Shown here piece after piece: positions 34,812-42,748 of a stretch of DNA of 49,491 bases. Source of the DNA: an uncultured Bacteroidaceae bacterium (GTDB lineage Bacteria > Bacteroidota > Bacteroidia > Bacteroidales > Bacteroidaceae); the NCBI GenBank assembly GCA_905234555.1, contig CAJOHO010000020.1, positions 1-49,491 on the forward strand, in the 5' to 3' direction. Position numbers and translations under genes: made by a program. A model generated the notes under the pieces. The model saw nothing but the letters and a program-made list of their open reading frames with translations. It had not been told where the DNA came from and made no database searches. Each line of letters begins with the position of its first letter. Within the stretch, counting starts at the first letter, position 1.

Positions 34812-34837
34812 AAAACCCCGCCATGTTCGGCAGGGTG
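34812..34837 (-). terminator. Terminator downstream of the anti-sigma-like gene
   Basis: On the minus strand CCCTGCC-GAACAT-GGCGGGG is followed by TTTTCACATTTTTC. It lies about 140 bases past the stop at 34976 and before the GH53 gene. The rest of the gap (34689-34975) shows nothing else. Confidence 0.6.
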
Positions 34838-34975
34838 TTTCTTGGATGTTTGTTGGTGCCTCACGGCAGCCATCCATTGGTTTTGAGAGAATGGAACCTA
34901 AAATATTATTATAGTTTAGTTCCGTAGTTGTTTTAATTAGCAGTATATTGTTTTCTTAAAAAAGTATTCCAAACT

Positions 34976-35515
34976 TTACTCTTCCACAGGTACTTCCACC
35001 GGCAGGGTCGGCAGGATGAGTGAGTCGCCTGTTGTCACGGTCTGTGCCGTAAACGTGTTTTCCTGCACCTGAAGCGCCTTGTTGGTGATGTCCGCCACCT
35101 GTTCTTCACTCATATAAATGGCGGAAGCGGTGGATTTGCTGTCAGCGTTGTTGCTGTTGACGTTGCGGGTAGCCTGTTCAACAGCCAGTCCGACGGTGAC
35201 GAACACAGCGATGGAGGCAGCAGCATTGAACAATGGCACCAGGCGGCTGCGGAGGCTGATGACCTTGGCTTTGGTTTCGGGCTGAACCTTCTGCTTTGTA
35301 TCCTTTTCCACAAGCGCCATCATCCGTTGATCGAAATCATCGGACAGACGCTCCTGTGCAGCGTGCTGCTGCATCTGGAAGATGGGTACATAACGCTGGA
35401 GCTGGGCAGGTACGTCTCCTGCACAGAAGAAGGTGCGCAGAATGCTTTCTTCTTCCACGCTTGTCTCGCCTTCCCAGTAGCGTTCCAGCAGTTGTTCTAT
35501 GTATTTATAATCCAT
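34976..35515 (-). CDS. Single-pass membrane protein, anti-sigma-factor-like
   Basis: 179 residues. The N-terminus MDYKYIEQLLERYWEGETSVEEESILRTFF is typical of small Bacteroidota proteins usually encoded after an ECF sigma factor. One transmembrane helix is seen at about 93-112 (LVPLFNAAASIAVFVTVGLAV), with a C-terminal, probably periplasmic, part without known domain. This suggests an anti-sigma-like or envelope-sensing role, but no sigma gene is adjacent: the gene upstream on the same strand is xth. The family assignment rests on pattern memory and is not certain. Confidence 0.7.
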   Translation of the reverse strand: MDYKYIEQLLERYWEGETSVEEESILRTFFCAGDVPAQLQRYVPIFQMQQHAAQERLSDDFDQRMMALVEKDTKQKVQPETKAKVISLRSRLVPLFNAAASIAVFVTVGLAVEQATRNVNSNNADSKSTASAIYMSEEQVADITNKALQVQENTFTAQTVTTGDSLILPTLPVEVPVEE

Positions 35516-35617
35516 TTTTCTGTCTTGAATGAAGGGGGTGTTTCAATGACGCCCTCAAAAGGTAAGACGGACAACCTGCCGAAAAGTTACAGAAAACACG
35601 AAAAAAATGAAAAAAAT

Positions 35618-36388
35618 TTACAAATTGTTCAGAACGAGTTCTACTGGGCAGTGGTCGCTTCCGAATATATCCGTATGGATGGCAGCTTGGACGAGGTGTT
35701 CGTTCAGGCGTGAGGAGGTGAGGAAATAGTCGATGCGCCAGCCGGCGTTCTTCTCACGAGCCTGGAAGCGGTAGGACCACCACGAATATATGTCCGTCGT
35801 GTCGGGATAGAAGTGGCGGAAGGTGTCGGTGAAGCCGCTCTCCAGCAGACAGGAGAACTTTTCCCGTTCCTGATCGGTGAAACCGGCATTCATGCGGTTG
35901 CTCTTGGGGTTCTTCAGGTCGATTTCCTGATGTGCCACATTCATGTCGCCACACACGATGACAGGTTTCTGCTCGTCGAGCCGATGGAGGAACTGACGGA
36001 AGTCGTCTTCCCACTGCATACGATAGTCGAGTCGTCGCAGTCCGTCCTGTGAATTGGGCGTATAGACGGTGACGAGGAAGAAGTCGGGCATTTCCAGTGT
36101 GATGATGCGTCCTTCGTGGTCGTGTTCGTCGATTCCCATTCCGTAGGTGACGTTCAGCGGTTGGTGGCGTGTGAAGATTGCCGTTCCGCTATAGCCTTTC
36201 TTGTCGGCATAGTTCCAGAATGACTGGTAGCCTTCGAAGGCGAGGTCGAGCTGACCCGCCTGCATTTTGGTTTCCTGCAGGCAGAAGAAGTCGGCATCCA
36301 ACTGTCGGAAGCTGTCGGCAAATCCCTTCCCGCAGCAGGCCCGCAGTCCGTTTACATTCCATGAAATAAACTTAAGATTTTTCATCAT
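35618..36388 (-). CDS. xth: Exodeoxyribonuclease III
   Basis: 256 residues; the second Met (36385) is an equal start choice. All landmarks of the exonuclease III/AP endonuclease family are visible: FISWNVNGLRA (Asn ligand), FFCLQETKM (catalytic Glu), VTVYTPNSQDG, VICGDMNVAHQEIDLKNP (Asp and Asn), RIDYFLTS and GSDHCPVEL (Asp-His pair). It cuts DNA at abasic sites and removes 3' blocking groups in base excision repair, in the cytoplasm. Divergent from the zinc-ribbon membrane protein gene at 36525. Confidence 0.95.
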   Translation of the reverse strand: MMKNLKFISWNVNGLRACCGKGFADSFRQLDADFFCLQETKMQAGQLDLAFEGYQSFWNYADKKGYSGTAIFTRHQPLNVTYGMGIDEHDHEGRIITLEMPDFFLVTVYTPNSQDGLRRLDYRMQWEDDFRQFLHRLDEQKPVIVCGDMNVAHQEIDLKNPKSNRMNAGFTDQEREKFSCLLESGFTDTFRHFYPDTTDIYSWWSYRFQAREKNAGWRIDYFLTSSRLNEHLVQAAIHTDIFGSDHCPVELVLNNL

Positions 36389-36428
36389 GTACTATACATT
36401 ATTTATTATTAGGTGGGTTCGATTCTGT

Positions 36429-36444
36429 TATTTTTGCAAAAATA
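36429..36444. promoter_or_regulatory. Palindromic divergent -7 boxes between xth and the zinc-ribbon gene
   Basis: TATTTTTGCAAAAATA is a perfect 16-bp palindrome that contains TATTTTTG (a TAnnTTTG match) on both strands. It lies 41 bases from the xth start and about 80 from the gene at 36525. A second candidate for the plus strand is TAATTTTG at 36490-36497. Neither has a perfect -33 partner. Confidence 0.35.
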
Positions 36445-36524
36445 CGCAATTATTTTGCTTTTCCATGCATGATTTTGAAAAAAACTTTGTAATTTTGTGC
36501 ACAATCAGCAAAAACCTCTTTATC

Positions 36525-37646
36525 ATGCCTACCTTTGAAACACAACAGACGGGTTGTCCTAATTGCGGAAACAGCGTCACGATGGTGGAAGCCATCAAGC
36601 CACAGATGGAATGTCCGTTTTGTCACCAGCACGTCACAGCTCCTGAGGTTCAGCAGTTGCAGCTGACCGATGGTGAACGGATGGTGCGTTTCGCCACCAG
36701 CAAGGGCGACTTCACCAAGCAGGTTGTGAAGAAACTGACAGAAACGGCTTTCGTGCCGACCGACATCTTCAACACCATAGCGCCAGAGAAAATGCATCGT
36801 GCTTATGTGCCGATGTATGTCTATGAAGGAACCTTTACCACCAACTGGACCTGTAAGGTGCAGCAGGAAGAAGTGGATGTGGAAGGAAAGAAGCGGCTGG
36901 AGTATGTGCCGGCAGACGGCAAGACCAGCGGTCATTTCTTCTTCCTGCTCTGTGCGCACGATGGCAAAGACATTCCTGCCGAACTCGTTCAGTTCGTAGA
37001 ATCCATCCCTTATAAATCCTCCGACTTCGTTCCCTTCAACAACGAAATCATCACAGGCGCAGGCAATCATGATGTCTATACTTGGCAGCAGAACGCAGAC
37101 GCCGACGGCCAGTTCCGTAAACGTGGAGCTGCCATTCTGAAGAAACAGGCAGAGCAGGCCGCACGCACCCAGCTGCAGGATCAGAAGTTCAGGGGACTGA
37201 AGACCGATTATACCCACGAATTCACGCTGGTAGGTCAGCGGGTGATGGTACCCGTGTGGTTTATCTATTATTATTATGGGAATAAACCTTATTATTTCCT
37301 GATGGACGGCAAAGCTATCCATCTGGCACAGAATATGCCGGAGGACAAGGCTACGTCCAAGAAGATGAAGTACCGCTATATGGCAGAACTGGCAATGGCT
37401 GGCGGAAGCGTCATTCTTCTTCCTTTGTTGCTCCACCTCATCGGAAAGGTGTTTGGAGCCAGCCTTCTCAGCAGCTGGATCACCTGGCTCTTCATCGTTG
37501 GTGCATGGGGTTATCTGGCTTGGCGCATCTATTCTGTCCGCAAGCACAAAGCCCAAGCTCTGCAGGAAGCCAAGACTGTACGTGAGACTGCTGGTGCGAG
37601 ATTGCTAAACGCCATCAACAGCCGCACTTCCTCAACAGAAGGCTGA
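36525..37646 (+). CDS. Zinc-ribbon membrane protein of unknown function
   Basis: 373 residues from the ATG at 36525 (MPTFETQQTGCPNCGNSV); an open frame further upstream overlaps the xth gene and the promoter and was not used. The N-terminus holds a CPNC...CPFC zinc ribbon (residues 11-33). A long soluble region follows (60-280), with VPVWFIYYYYGNKPYYFLMDGKAI near its end. Two transmembrane helices lie at about 295-320 (AELAMAGGSVILLPLLLHLIG) and 323-345, then a basic cytoplasmic tail. The layout resembles large zinc-ribbon membrane proteins of uncharacterised families. No enzyme motif was seen. Confidence 0.8.
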   Translation: MPTFETQQTGCPNCGNSVTMVEAIKPQMECPFCHQHVTAPEVQQLQLTDGERMVRFATSKGDFTKQVVKKLTETAFVPTDIFNTIAPEKMHRAYVPMYVYEGTFTTNWTCKVQQEEVDVEGKKRLEYVPADGKTSGHFFFLLCAHDGKDIPAELVQFVESIPYKSSDFVPFNNEIITGAGNHDVYTWQQNADADGQFRKRGAAILKKQAEQAARTQLQDQKFRGLKTDYTHEFTLVGQRVMVPVWFIYYYYGNKPYYFLMDGKAIHLAQNMPEDKATSKKMKYRYMAELAMAGGSVILLPLLLHLIGKVFGASLLSSWITWLFIVGAWGYLAWRIYSVRKHKAQALQEAKTVRETAGARLLNAINSRTSSTEG

Positions 37647-37715
37647 AAGGGCTGAAGTATAAGCTACTGGTTGATTAACGCCTCTATCGGTATTAGATGA
37701 TAGGTAGGGAGTGTG

Positions 37716-38675
37716 CTACTTGGTGATTTTACTCCACTCGCGGTTTTGGGAGGCGTTGAGGTCGGAGAGGATGTTATACACGGATTCGCGTTCTTTGGCA
37801 GTGCCGTGCTGATTGCGATAGATATTCACGATTTCGTCGCGTTTAAAGTCTGTGAATATCTGGGGAAGGTCGCTTAACGGTTTGTTGGAATGGGCTTCTT
37901 TCAGCATCTCAATGGATTCGGTGATGGCCGTGCGTCCACGGTCGGCATTGTTCGACATTTCGTCGAGACCCAAGCGATGGTATTTATAGAACATCTGACG
38001 GAAAGGTTCCATCGCTCCGTCGAGATAGTCGTTGAGAATGCCGTGACGGTTGCGGTTGTCGTCGAAGGCTTTCCACCCTGGTTCGTTGGTGGTCTGTGCG
38101 TTGTTGACGATGATTTCTGCCTGTCGCAGCACATCTGTTCCACCTAACGGCGAGAAAGTGTCGAGGTCCAAACCGATGAAAAGGTAGGCGTAGTAGGCAA
38201 GCATGGACGTGAGGTTGGAGTCCATGGTGTTGATATTGAAGTCCAGCTGGTCGTATTCCTGATAAGTAAAGTGGAAGTTGTTGTCGCGCATGGAGAAGAC
38301 AACGGTGTTGTAGGTGGAATTGAAGACAGGACGGCTGAGCTGGAAGAGGAGTTCGCACTGGAAGGTGCCTTCTTCCTGCTTATACTGCTTGACGGTGATG
38401 GTCATGGTGCAGTCGATACGTTCGTTCTGTGCAAACTGCAGTTCGGTCCATGTGCGATTGTTCATGAACTCGTTGAGGGCTGTCTCCAGCGTCTCGAACA
38501 CGCTGGTGTTGGTTCCCTGAATCTGACTGTGCACAACTTTCACCTTGCAGTTCAGCTCCTGAGCGTGTAGAGTGAAGAGTGGAGAGAACCCCCTTCCAAC
38601 TTCCCCGAGGGGAAGAGATGTGAAGAGTGGAGCGTGAAGCGTGAAGAGTAGGAGGAAGAAACGAAGATACCTCAT
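37716..38675 (-). CDS. DUF4835 family protein
   Basis: 319 residues. It follows coaBC, as is usual for DUF4835 genes in Bacteroidota. Family marks are ELNCKVKVVHSQIQGTNTSVFETLE, FMNNRTWTELQFAQNERIDCTMTI and AYYAYLFIGLDLDTFSPLGG. It is exported: the N-terminus MRYLRFFLLLFTLHA is a signal peptide. Odd feature: the signal region continues as PLFTSLPLGEVGRGFSPLFTLHAQ, where LPLGEVGRG is a translated GC-rich palindrome and LFTLHA occurs on both sides, as if duplicated on insertion. Its biochemical function is unknown. Last gene of the dnaN group. Confidence 0.88.
   Translation of the reverse strand: MRYLRFFLLLFTLHAPLFTSLPLGEVGRGFSPLFTLHAQELNCKVKVVHSQIQGTNTSVFETLETALNEFMNNRTWTELQFAQNERIDCTMTITVKQYKQEEGTFQCELLFQLSRPVFNSTYNTVVFSMRDNNFHFTYQEYDQLDFNINTMDSNLTSMLAYYAYLFIGLDLDTFSPLGGTDVLRQAEIIVNNAQTTNEPGWKAFDDNRNRHGILNDYLDGAMEPFRQMFYKYHRLGLDEMSNNADRGRTAITESIEMLKEAHSNKPLSDLPQIFTDFKRDEIVNIYRNQHGTAKERESVYNILSDLNASQNREWSKITK
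38588..38617. repeat. GC-rich palindromic element (copy 6) inside the DUF4835 signal peptide
   Basis: ACCCCCTTCCAACTTCCCCG followed by AGGGGAAGAG. It is flanked on both sides by GAGCGTG-(T/A)AG-(A/C)GTGAAGAGT, a direct duplication of about 20 bases (38562-38581 and 38631-38650). Confidence 0.75.
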
Positions 38676-38703
38676 TAAAACATTATAATTTATAATTTAC
38701 AAT

Positions 38704-39906
38704 TTATAATTGTTTCTGCAGTTCGTTGATGATATCGGTGGCGACTTCGGCTTTGGGTTTCAGAGGGAATTCCTGATGGCTGAGGTCGCGACGGATGATG
38801 GTGATTTTGTTGGTGTCGGTGCGGAAACCAGCTCCTTTGTCGCGAAGGGAGTTGAGAACGATGAAGTCAAAGTTCTTTTTCTTCAGTTTCCCTTCGGCAT
38901 TGGTGGCTTCGTCGTTGGTTTCGAGGGCAAAGCCTACGAGGGTCTGGTCCTCGCGCTTCATTCGTCCTAAAGCGGCAGCAATATCCTGTGTGGGTCGCAG
39001 ACGCAGCACCATCTCATCGCCCTTACGCTTGATTTTCTCGTCGGCACAGACTTCTGGGGTGAAGTCGGCTACGGCAGCACAGAGAATGGCTGCGTCCATT
39101 TTAGGATAGAGGTTAATGCAAGCGTCATACATCTGCTGTGCGCTCTCTACGTCTGTGCGATGGATGAGCGGGCTGTTCGACTGCATCTGTGCCGAAACAG
39201 GTCCGCACACCAGTTCCACTTCGGCTCCACGGGCCGCGCATTCTTCAGCTAAGGCAAAGCCCATCTTGCCGGAGGAGTAGTTACCGATGAAGCGAACGGG
39301 GTCGATCTTTTCGTAGGTCGGACCAGCGGTGATGAGTACACGCTTGCCAGCAAGGTCGTTCTGCTGCTCAAAGAACTCATCCAGTGCTTTCACGATGTTC
39401 TCTGGTTCTTCCATGCGTCCTTTCCCTTCGAGGTGAGAGGCGAGGAAGCCTGTACCTGGTTCAATGATGTGGTTGCCGTAAGAGCGCAGGATATCGAGGT
39501 TATGCTGAGTGGAAGGATGGGCGTACATATCCAAATCCATTGCCGGCGCAATGAATACGGGTGCCTTCATGGAGAGGTAAGTGGTGATGAGCATGTTGTC
39601 AGCAACGCCATGCGCCATCTTGCCGATGGTGGAAGCCGTAGCCGGTGCAATCAGCATGGCGTCTGCCCACAATCCTAAAGCCACATGGGAGTGCCACGTG
39701 CCGTCTCGCTGAGCAAAGAACTCGCTGATGACGGGTTTAGAGGTCAGGGCAGAGAGCGTAATAGGGGTGATAAACTCCTTACCTGCAGGCGTGATGACCA
39801 CCTGCACTTCTGCACCAGCCTTGATGAGCTGACGGATGATGAGGCACGATTTATAGGCAGCGATACTGCCTGTGATGCCCAATACGATTTTCTTTCCTTT
39901 CAACAT
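38704..39906 (-). CDS. coaBC: Bifunctional phosphopantothenoylcysteine decarboxylase/phosphopantothenate-cysteine ligase
   Basis: 400 residues from the Met at 39906 (MLKGKKIVLGITGSIAAYKS); the longer frame from 40059 runs back through a GC-rich palindrome into the exonuclease gene and was rejected. The CoaC flavin domain is seen in residues 1-180 (GITGSIAAYK, HVALGLWADAMLIAPATASTIGKMAHGVADNML, APAMDLDMYAHPSTQHN). The CoaB ligase domain follows (LITAGPTYEKIDPVRFIGNYSSGKMGFALAEE, then DAAILCAAVADFTPE). It performs two steps of coenzyme A synthesis in the cytoplasm. Third gene of the dnaN group. Confidence 0.95.
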   Translation of the reverse strand: MLKGKKIVLGITGSIAAYKSCLIIRQLIKAGAEVQVVITPAGKEFITPITLSALTSKPVISEFFAQRDGTWHSHVALGLWADAMLIAPATASTIGKMAHGVADNMLITTYLSMKAPVFIAPAMDLDMYAHPSTQHNLDILRSYGNHIIEPGTGFLASHLEGKGRMEEPENIVKALDEFFEQQNDLAGKRVLITAGPTYEKIDPVRFIGNYSSGKMGFALAEECAARGAEVELVCGPVSAQMQSNSPLIHRTDVESAQQMYDACINLYPKMDAAILCAAVADFTPEVCADEKIKRKGDEMVLRLRPTQDIAAALGRMKREDQTLVGFALETNDEATNAEGKLKKKNFDFIVLNSLRDKGAGFRTDTNKITIIRRDLSHQEFPLKPKAEVATDIINELQKQL

Positions 39907-39918
39907 AAAGCGAGAAAA

Positions 39919-39953
39919 GCCCCCTCCCGACCTCCCCCAAGGGGGAGGAGTTG
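39919..39953. repeat. GC-rich palindromic element, copy 7
   Basis: GCCCCCTCCCGACC followed by the stem TCCCCCAAGGGGGAGGAGTTG. It lies in the 58-base gap between the exonuclease and coaBC, 13 bases upstream of the coaBC start, and would fold in the transcript there. Confidence 0.75.
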
Positions 39954-39964
39954 GAGCGTAAGAG

Positions 39965-40762
39965 TTATAGTTTGCCTTGAAACTTGTATTTGAGGGCAAG
40001 GCGTTGGAAAACCTGTTTGGTGTTGAGGGCAAAAGATCCTTGCAGCACCCAGTTGACATAGCCTGGTTCGCGTCGGAGCACTTCCTGCACGCTCATCCCT
40101 TTATACTTTCCGAAGTTGATGATTTCCACACCGTTCTCATCTCTGACGACGCGTCCGGCAAAATCGACGTTGCGGTTCATGGCTGAGAACTCAGCGAGGA
40201 AATCGACGGAGTTCTGGAGGTCGTCGGGATATCGGTCGAGTTGTGCTTCGAGTACTTCGAGGGTTGCGCGTGTGTCGGCATCAGCGGAGTGGGCGTTCTC
40301 AAGGTCTTTCCCACAATAGAACTGATAGGCAGCCGAAAGTGTACGACGTTCCAGCTTGTGGTAGATGTTCTGCACATCCACGAAGCGACGGTTGCTCAAG
40401 TCGATATTGATGCCGGCACGCAGAAACTCTTCCACCAGCAGGGGCACATCGAACTTGTTGCTGTTGAATCCGGCAAAGTCGCAATCCTCGAACGTCTTTG
40501 CCAGTTCGGGCGCAATCTCACGGAAGGTGGGGCAGTCTGCCACATCCTCATCCTTGATACCATGAACAGCGGTTGAGGCTTCAGGGATATGGACAGTCTG
40601 TCCGTTCTGGTCGGCAGGACGGATACGCATGGTCTTCGACTCCTCGTTGCCATTGGGCAGGACTTTGATGTAGCACAGCTCCACGATGTGGTCGGTAGCT
40701 ACGTCCACCCCAGTGGTTTCGAGGTCGAAGAATACGATGGGTCTTGTAAGATTCAGTTTCAA
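39965..40762 (-). CDS. DnaQ-like 3'-5' exonuclease
   Basis: 265 residues of the DEDDh exonuclease family. Motif I is IVFFDLETTGVD (Asp13, Glu15), motif II lies around FAGFNSNKFDVPLL, and motif III is HSADADTRATLEVL (His and Asp). The C-terminal 80 residues (FGKYKGMSVQEVLRREPGYVNWVL) resemble the DUF3820/quorum-type tail often fused to such exonucleases in Bacteroidota. It may serve as the proofreading subunit of DNA polymerase III or in repair. It follows dnaN by 12 bases. Confidence 0.9.
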   Translation of the reverse strand: MKLNLTRPIVFFDLETTGVDVATDHIVELCYIKVLPNGNEESKTMRIRPADQNGQTVHIPEASTAVHGIKDEDVADCPTFREIAPELAKTFEDCDFAGFNSNKFDVPLLVEEFLRAGINIDLSNRRFVDVQNIYHKLERRTLSAAYQFYCGKDLENAHSADADTRATLEVLEAQLDRYPDDLQNSVDFLAEFSAMNRNVDFAGRVVRDENGVEIINFGKYKGMSVQEVLRREPGYVNWVLQGSFALNTKQVFQRLALKYKFQGKL

Positions 40763-40774
40763 GGGAAAGCGGAA

Positions 40775-41899
40775 TTATTCGTTCAGCATCATAGGCATGA
40801 GCAGCATGAGGAGGTCTTCGTTCTCTTCCTGCTCTGCTGGGATGATGACACCTGCACGGCTTGGGTCGGCGAGTTCGAGAATCACTTCCTGCGAAGCCAT
40901 ACTGCTGAGGATATCAATGAGGAATGTACCCTTGAAGCCGATGCTCATCGGAGTTCCGCTGTAGTCGCAGAGGATATGCTCTTCGGCAGAAGTGGAGAAG
41001 TCGATGTCCTGAGCCGAAACGGTCATGTTACCCACATCGATACGCAGTTTCACCAGAGAAGTGCTGGTGCTGGCGAATACGAGCACACGGCGGAGTGCAC
41101 CAATCAGGGCAGCACGGTCGATGGTAACGTGGAACGGATTGTCGCTGGGGATGACCGACATGTAGTTGGGGTAGCGGCCTTCAATCAGACGGCAGCTCAG
41201 CGTGTAGTTCTCCAACTGGATCTGTGCGTTACGGTCGTCGAAACGGATGATGGCGTCGCCCGTTTCACGAGCCAGGATATCCTTCAGCGTCTTAGCTGGT
41301 TTCTTGGGAAGGATGAAGGCTGCGGGCTGCTCGCTGTGAACAGACAGGCAACGGTTGCGAACCAGCTTATGTCCGTCGCTGGCAACGAAGGTAAGGTCCT
41401 CAGGCGTGATGTCGAAGTAGATACCGTTCATCACAGGACGCAGTTCGTCGTCGGCTGTGGCGAAGAGTGCACGAGAGATACCTCCGAGCAGCACGTCGGT
41501 AGCGATAGCGATCTGCTGAGTGCCTTCACCGATAGACTGGGCAGCAGGATAGTCGTCACCTTGCTGACCGATGAAGTTGCTGCGACCGTTCTGGTAGTTG
41601 ATGATGATTTCGTGGCTCTCGTTGTTCACGTCGATGGTGATGGGCTGTTCCGAAATCTCCTTCAAACTGTTGATGATGGTGGTTGCCTTGATGGCAAAAC
41701 GGCCGTTGGCGTCAGCTTCCTGCACATCAAGAGTGGTCACCAGTGTGGTCTCGCTGTCCGAAGCAGTGAGACGCAGTTTGCCATCCTCCAGTTCGAAGAG
41801 GATGCAATCGAGGATTTGCAGAGAATTCTTGCTGGCAAGAACTCTGCTGAGTGTCTGCAAGCGGTTGCAGAGTGTGGTGCTTGATACGTTGAATCTCAT
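40775..41899 (-). CDS. dnaN: DNA polymerase III beta subunit (sliding clamp)
   Basis: 374 residues, the usual length, with three clamp domains. Typical segments: MRFNVSSTTLCNRLQTLSRVLASKNSLQILDCILFE, FVASDGHKLVRNRC in the middle domain and the C-terminal VIIPAEQEENEDLLMLLMPMML, which corresponds to the conserved end of clamps. It encircles DNA and tethers polymerase. First gene of the minus-strand group with the exonuclease, coaBC and DUF4835. Its promoter region is shared with the divergent DUF3127 gene. Confidence 0.96.
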   Translation of the reverse strand: MRFNVSSTTLCNRLQTLSRVLASKNSLQILDCILFELEDGKLRLTASDSETTLVTTLDVQEADANGRFAIKATTIINSLKEISEQPITIDVNNESHEIIINYQNGRSNFIGQQGDDYPAAQSIGEGTQQIAIATDVLLGGISRALFATADDELRPVMNGIYFDITPEDLTFVASDGHKLVRNRCLSVHSEQPAAFILPKKPAKTLKDILARETGDAIIRFDDRNAQIQLENYTLSCRLIEGRYPNYMSVIPSDNPFHVTIDRAALIGALRRVLVFASTSTSLVKLRIDVGNMTVSAQDIDFSTSAEEHILCDYSGTPMSIGFKGTFLIDILSSMASQEVILELADPSRAGVIIPAEQEENEDLLMLLMPMMLNE

Positions 41900-41985
41900 A
41901 TTATAGAGTTTTTAAGTTGTTAAGTTGTTCGAAAAAAAGTAGCCGTTTTTGAGTTTTTTAGTTTGATAAAAACACAATTGGCACA

Positions 41986-41993
41986 CAAAGTTA
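41986..41993 (-). promoter_or_regulatory. -7 box TAACTTTG of dnaN
   Basis: Minus-strand TAACTTTG about 87 bases before dnaN. No ideal TTG partner was found. No clear box was seen for the plus-strand gene at 42156. Confidence 0.5.
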
Positions 41994-42155
41994 TGAAATG
42001 TTTTCGGTTTTTTGAAAAAAAATGGCCGAAAATTCTTTTTATAAGCAAGAAAGTCGTAAATTCGCATAAAAATTAACGTTTTGTACTTCAAAACCTATCA
42101 ATTTTTGCATTAAACTCAGTCTTTAAACTATAAACATTAAACATTAAACTTTATA

Positions 42156-42599
42156 ATGGAATTAGCAGGTAAAGTCATTGCCATCTTGGAAGCTCGTACG
42201 GGTGTTGCCAAGACTACAGGAAATCCGTGGATGATTCAGGAGTATGTGATTGAAACGCACGAGCAGTTTCCACGTCGCATGTCATTCAATGTGTTCGGTG
42301 AAGATAAGATTCGTCAGTTCAACATACAGCTGAACGAAGAAATCAATGTGTTTTTCGATATCAATGCTCGCGAATATCAGGGACGCTGGTACAACGACAT
42401 CCGTGCCTGGCGCATCGACCGAGTGACACCTGGTGAAATACCAGCAGCCGGAACAGCTGCACCCACAGCTGCTCCATTCCCACCAGCGGGTGCTGACAAC
42501 GCTGCTGCTCCTGCCGCCGCACCAGCCGTTGCTGCAGCTCCAGCACAAGAGGTTGCACCTTTCACTGACAGCGACAGCACCGACGACCTCCCCTTCTAA
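42156..42599 (+). CDS. DUF3127 protein with SSB-like acidic tail
   Basis: 147 residues. Residues 1-90 are a DUF3127 domain, probably an OB-fold (MELAGKVIAILEARTGVAKTTGNPWMIQEYVIETHEQFPRRMSFNVFGEDKI). Residues 92-132 are a low-complexity Ala/Pro linker. The end, DSDSTDDLPF, closely matches the acidic tip (DDDIPF type) that single-stranded DNA-binding proteins use to recruit repair and replication enzymes. The three-part layout (OB-like domain, flexible linker, acidic tip) is that of SSB. The gene is divergent from dnaN. A role in binding single-stranded nucleic acid is inference from this layout. Confidence 0.85.
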   Translation: MELAGKVIAILEARTGVAKTTGNPWMIQEYVIETHEQFPRRMSFNVFGEDKIRQFNIQLNEEINVFFDINAREYQGRWYNDIRAWRIDRVTPGEIPAAGTAAPTAAPFPPAGADNAAAPAAAPAVAAAPAQEVAPFTDSDSTDDLPF

Positions 42600-42675
42600 T
42601 ACAAAGACAGCATGGGTCATCCGTGCAGTCTGTAGAGGCTGTTCTAAAGAATTAGTAAGAAGCAGCTGATATGAA

Positions 42676-42712
42676 TATCCCCTCCTTGTTGATGCAGGGA
42701 GGGGATTTTATT
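42676..42712. terminator. Bidirectional terminator between the DUF3127 gene and trpS
   Basis: ATCCCCTCC pairs with GGAGGGGAT around a 12-base loop and is followed by TTTATTTTG. It lies between convergent stops. It resembles the GC-rich palindromes but lacks the C-rich half repeat. Confidence 0.75.
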
Positions 42713-42748
42713 TTGTTAGTTCCAGGTCAATCTTAATGACCGATTCGG

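Noticed and set aside
36267-36524. N-terminal extension of the zinc-ribbon membrane protein
   Set aside because: It overlaps the divergent xth gene and the promoter region; the zinc ribbon starts ten residues after the ATG at 36525.
39907-40059. N-terminal extension of coaBC
   Set aside because: The extra frame reads through a GC-rich palindrome and into the exonuclease gene; the conserved flavin domain starts right after the Met at 39906.
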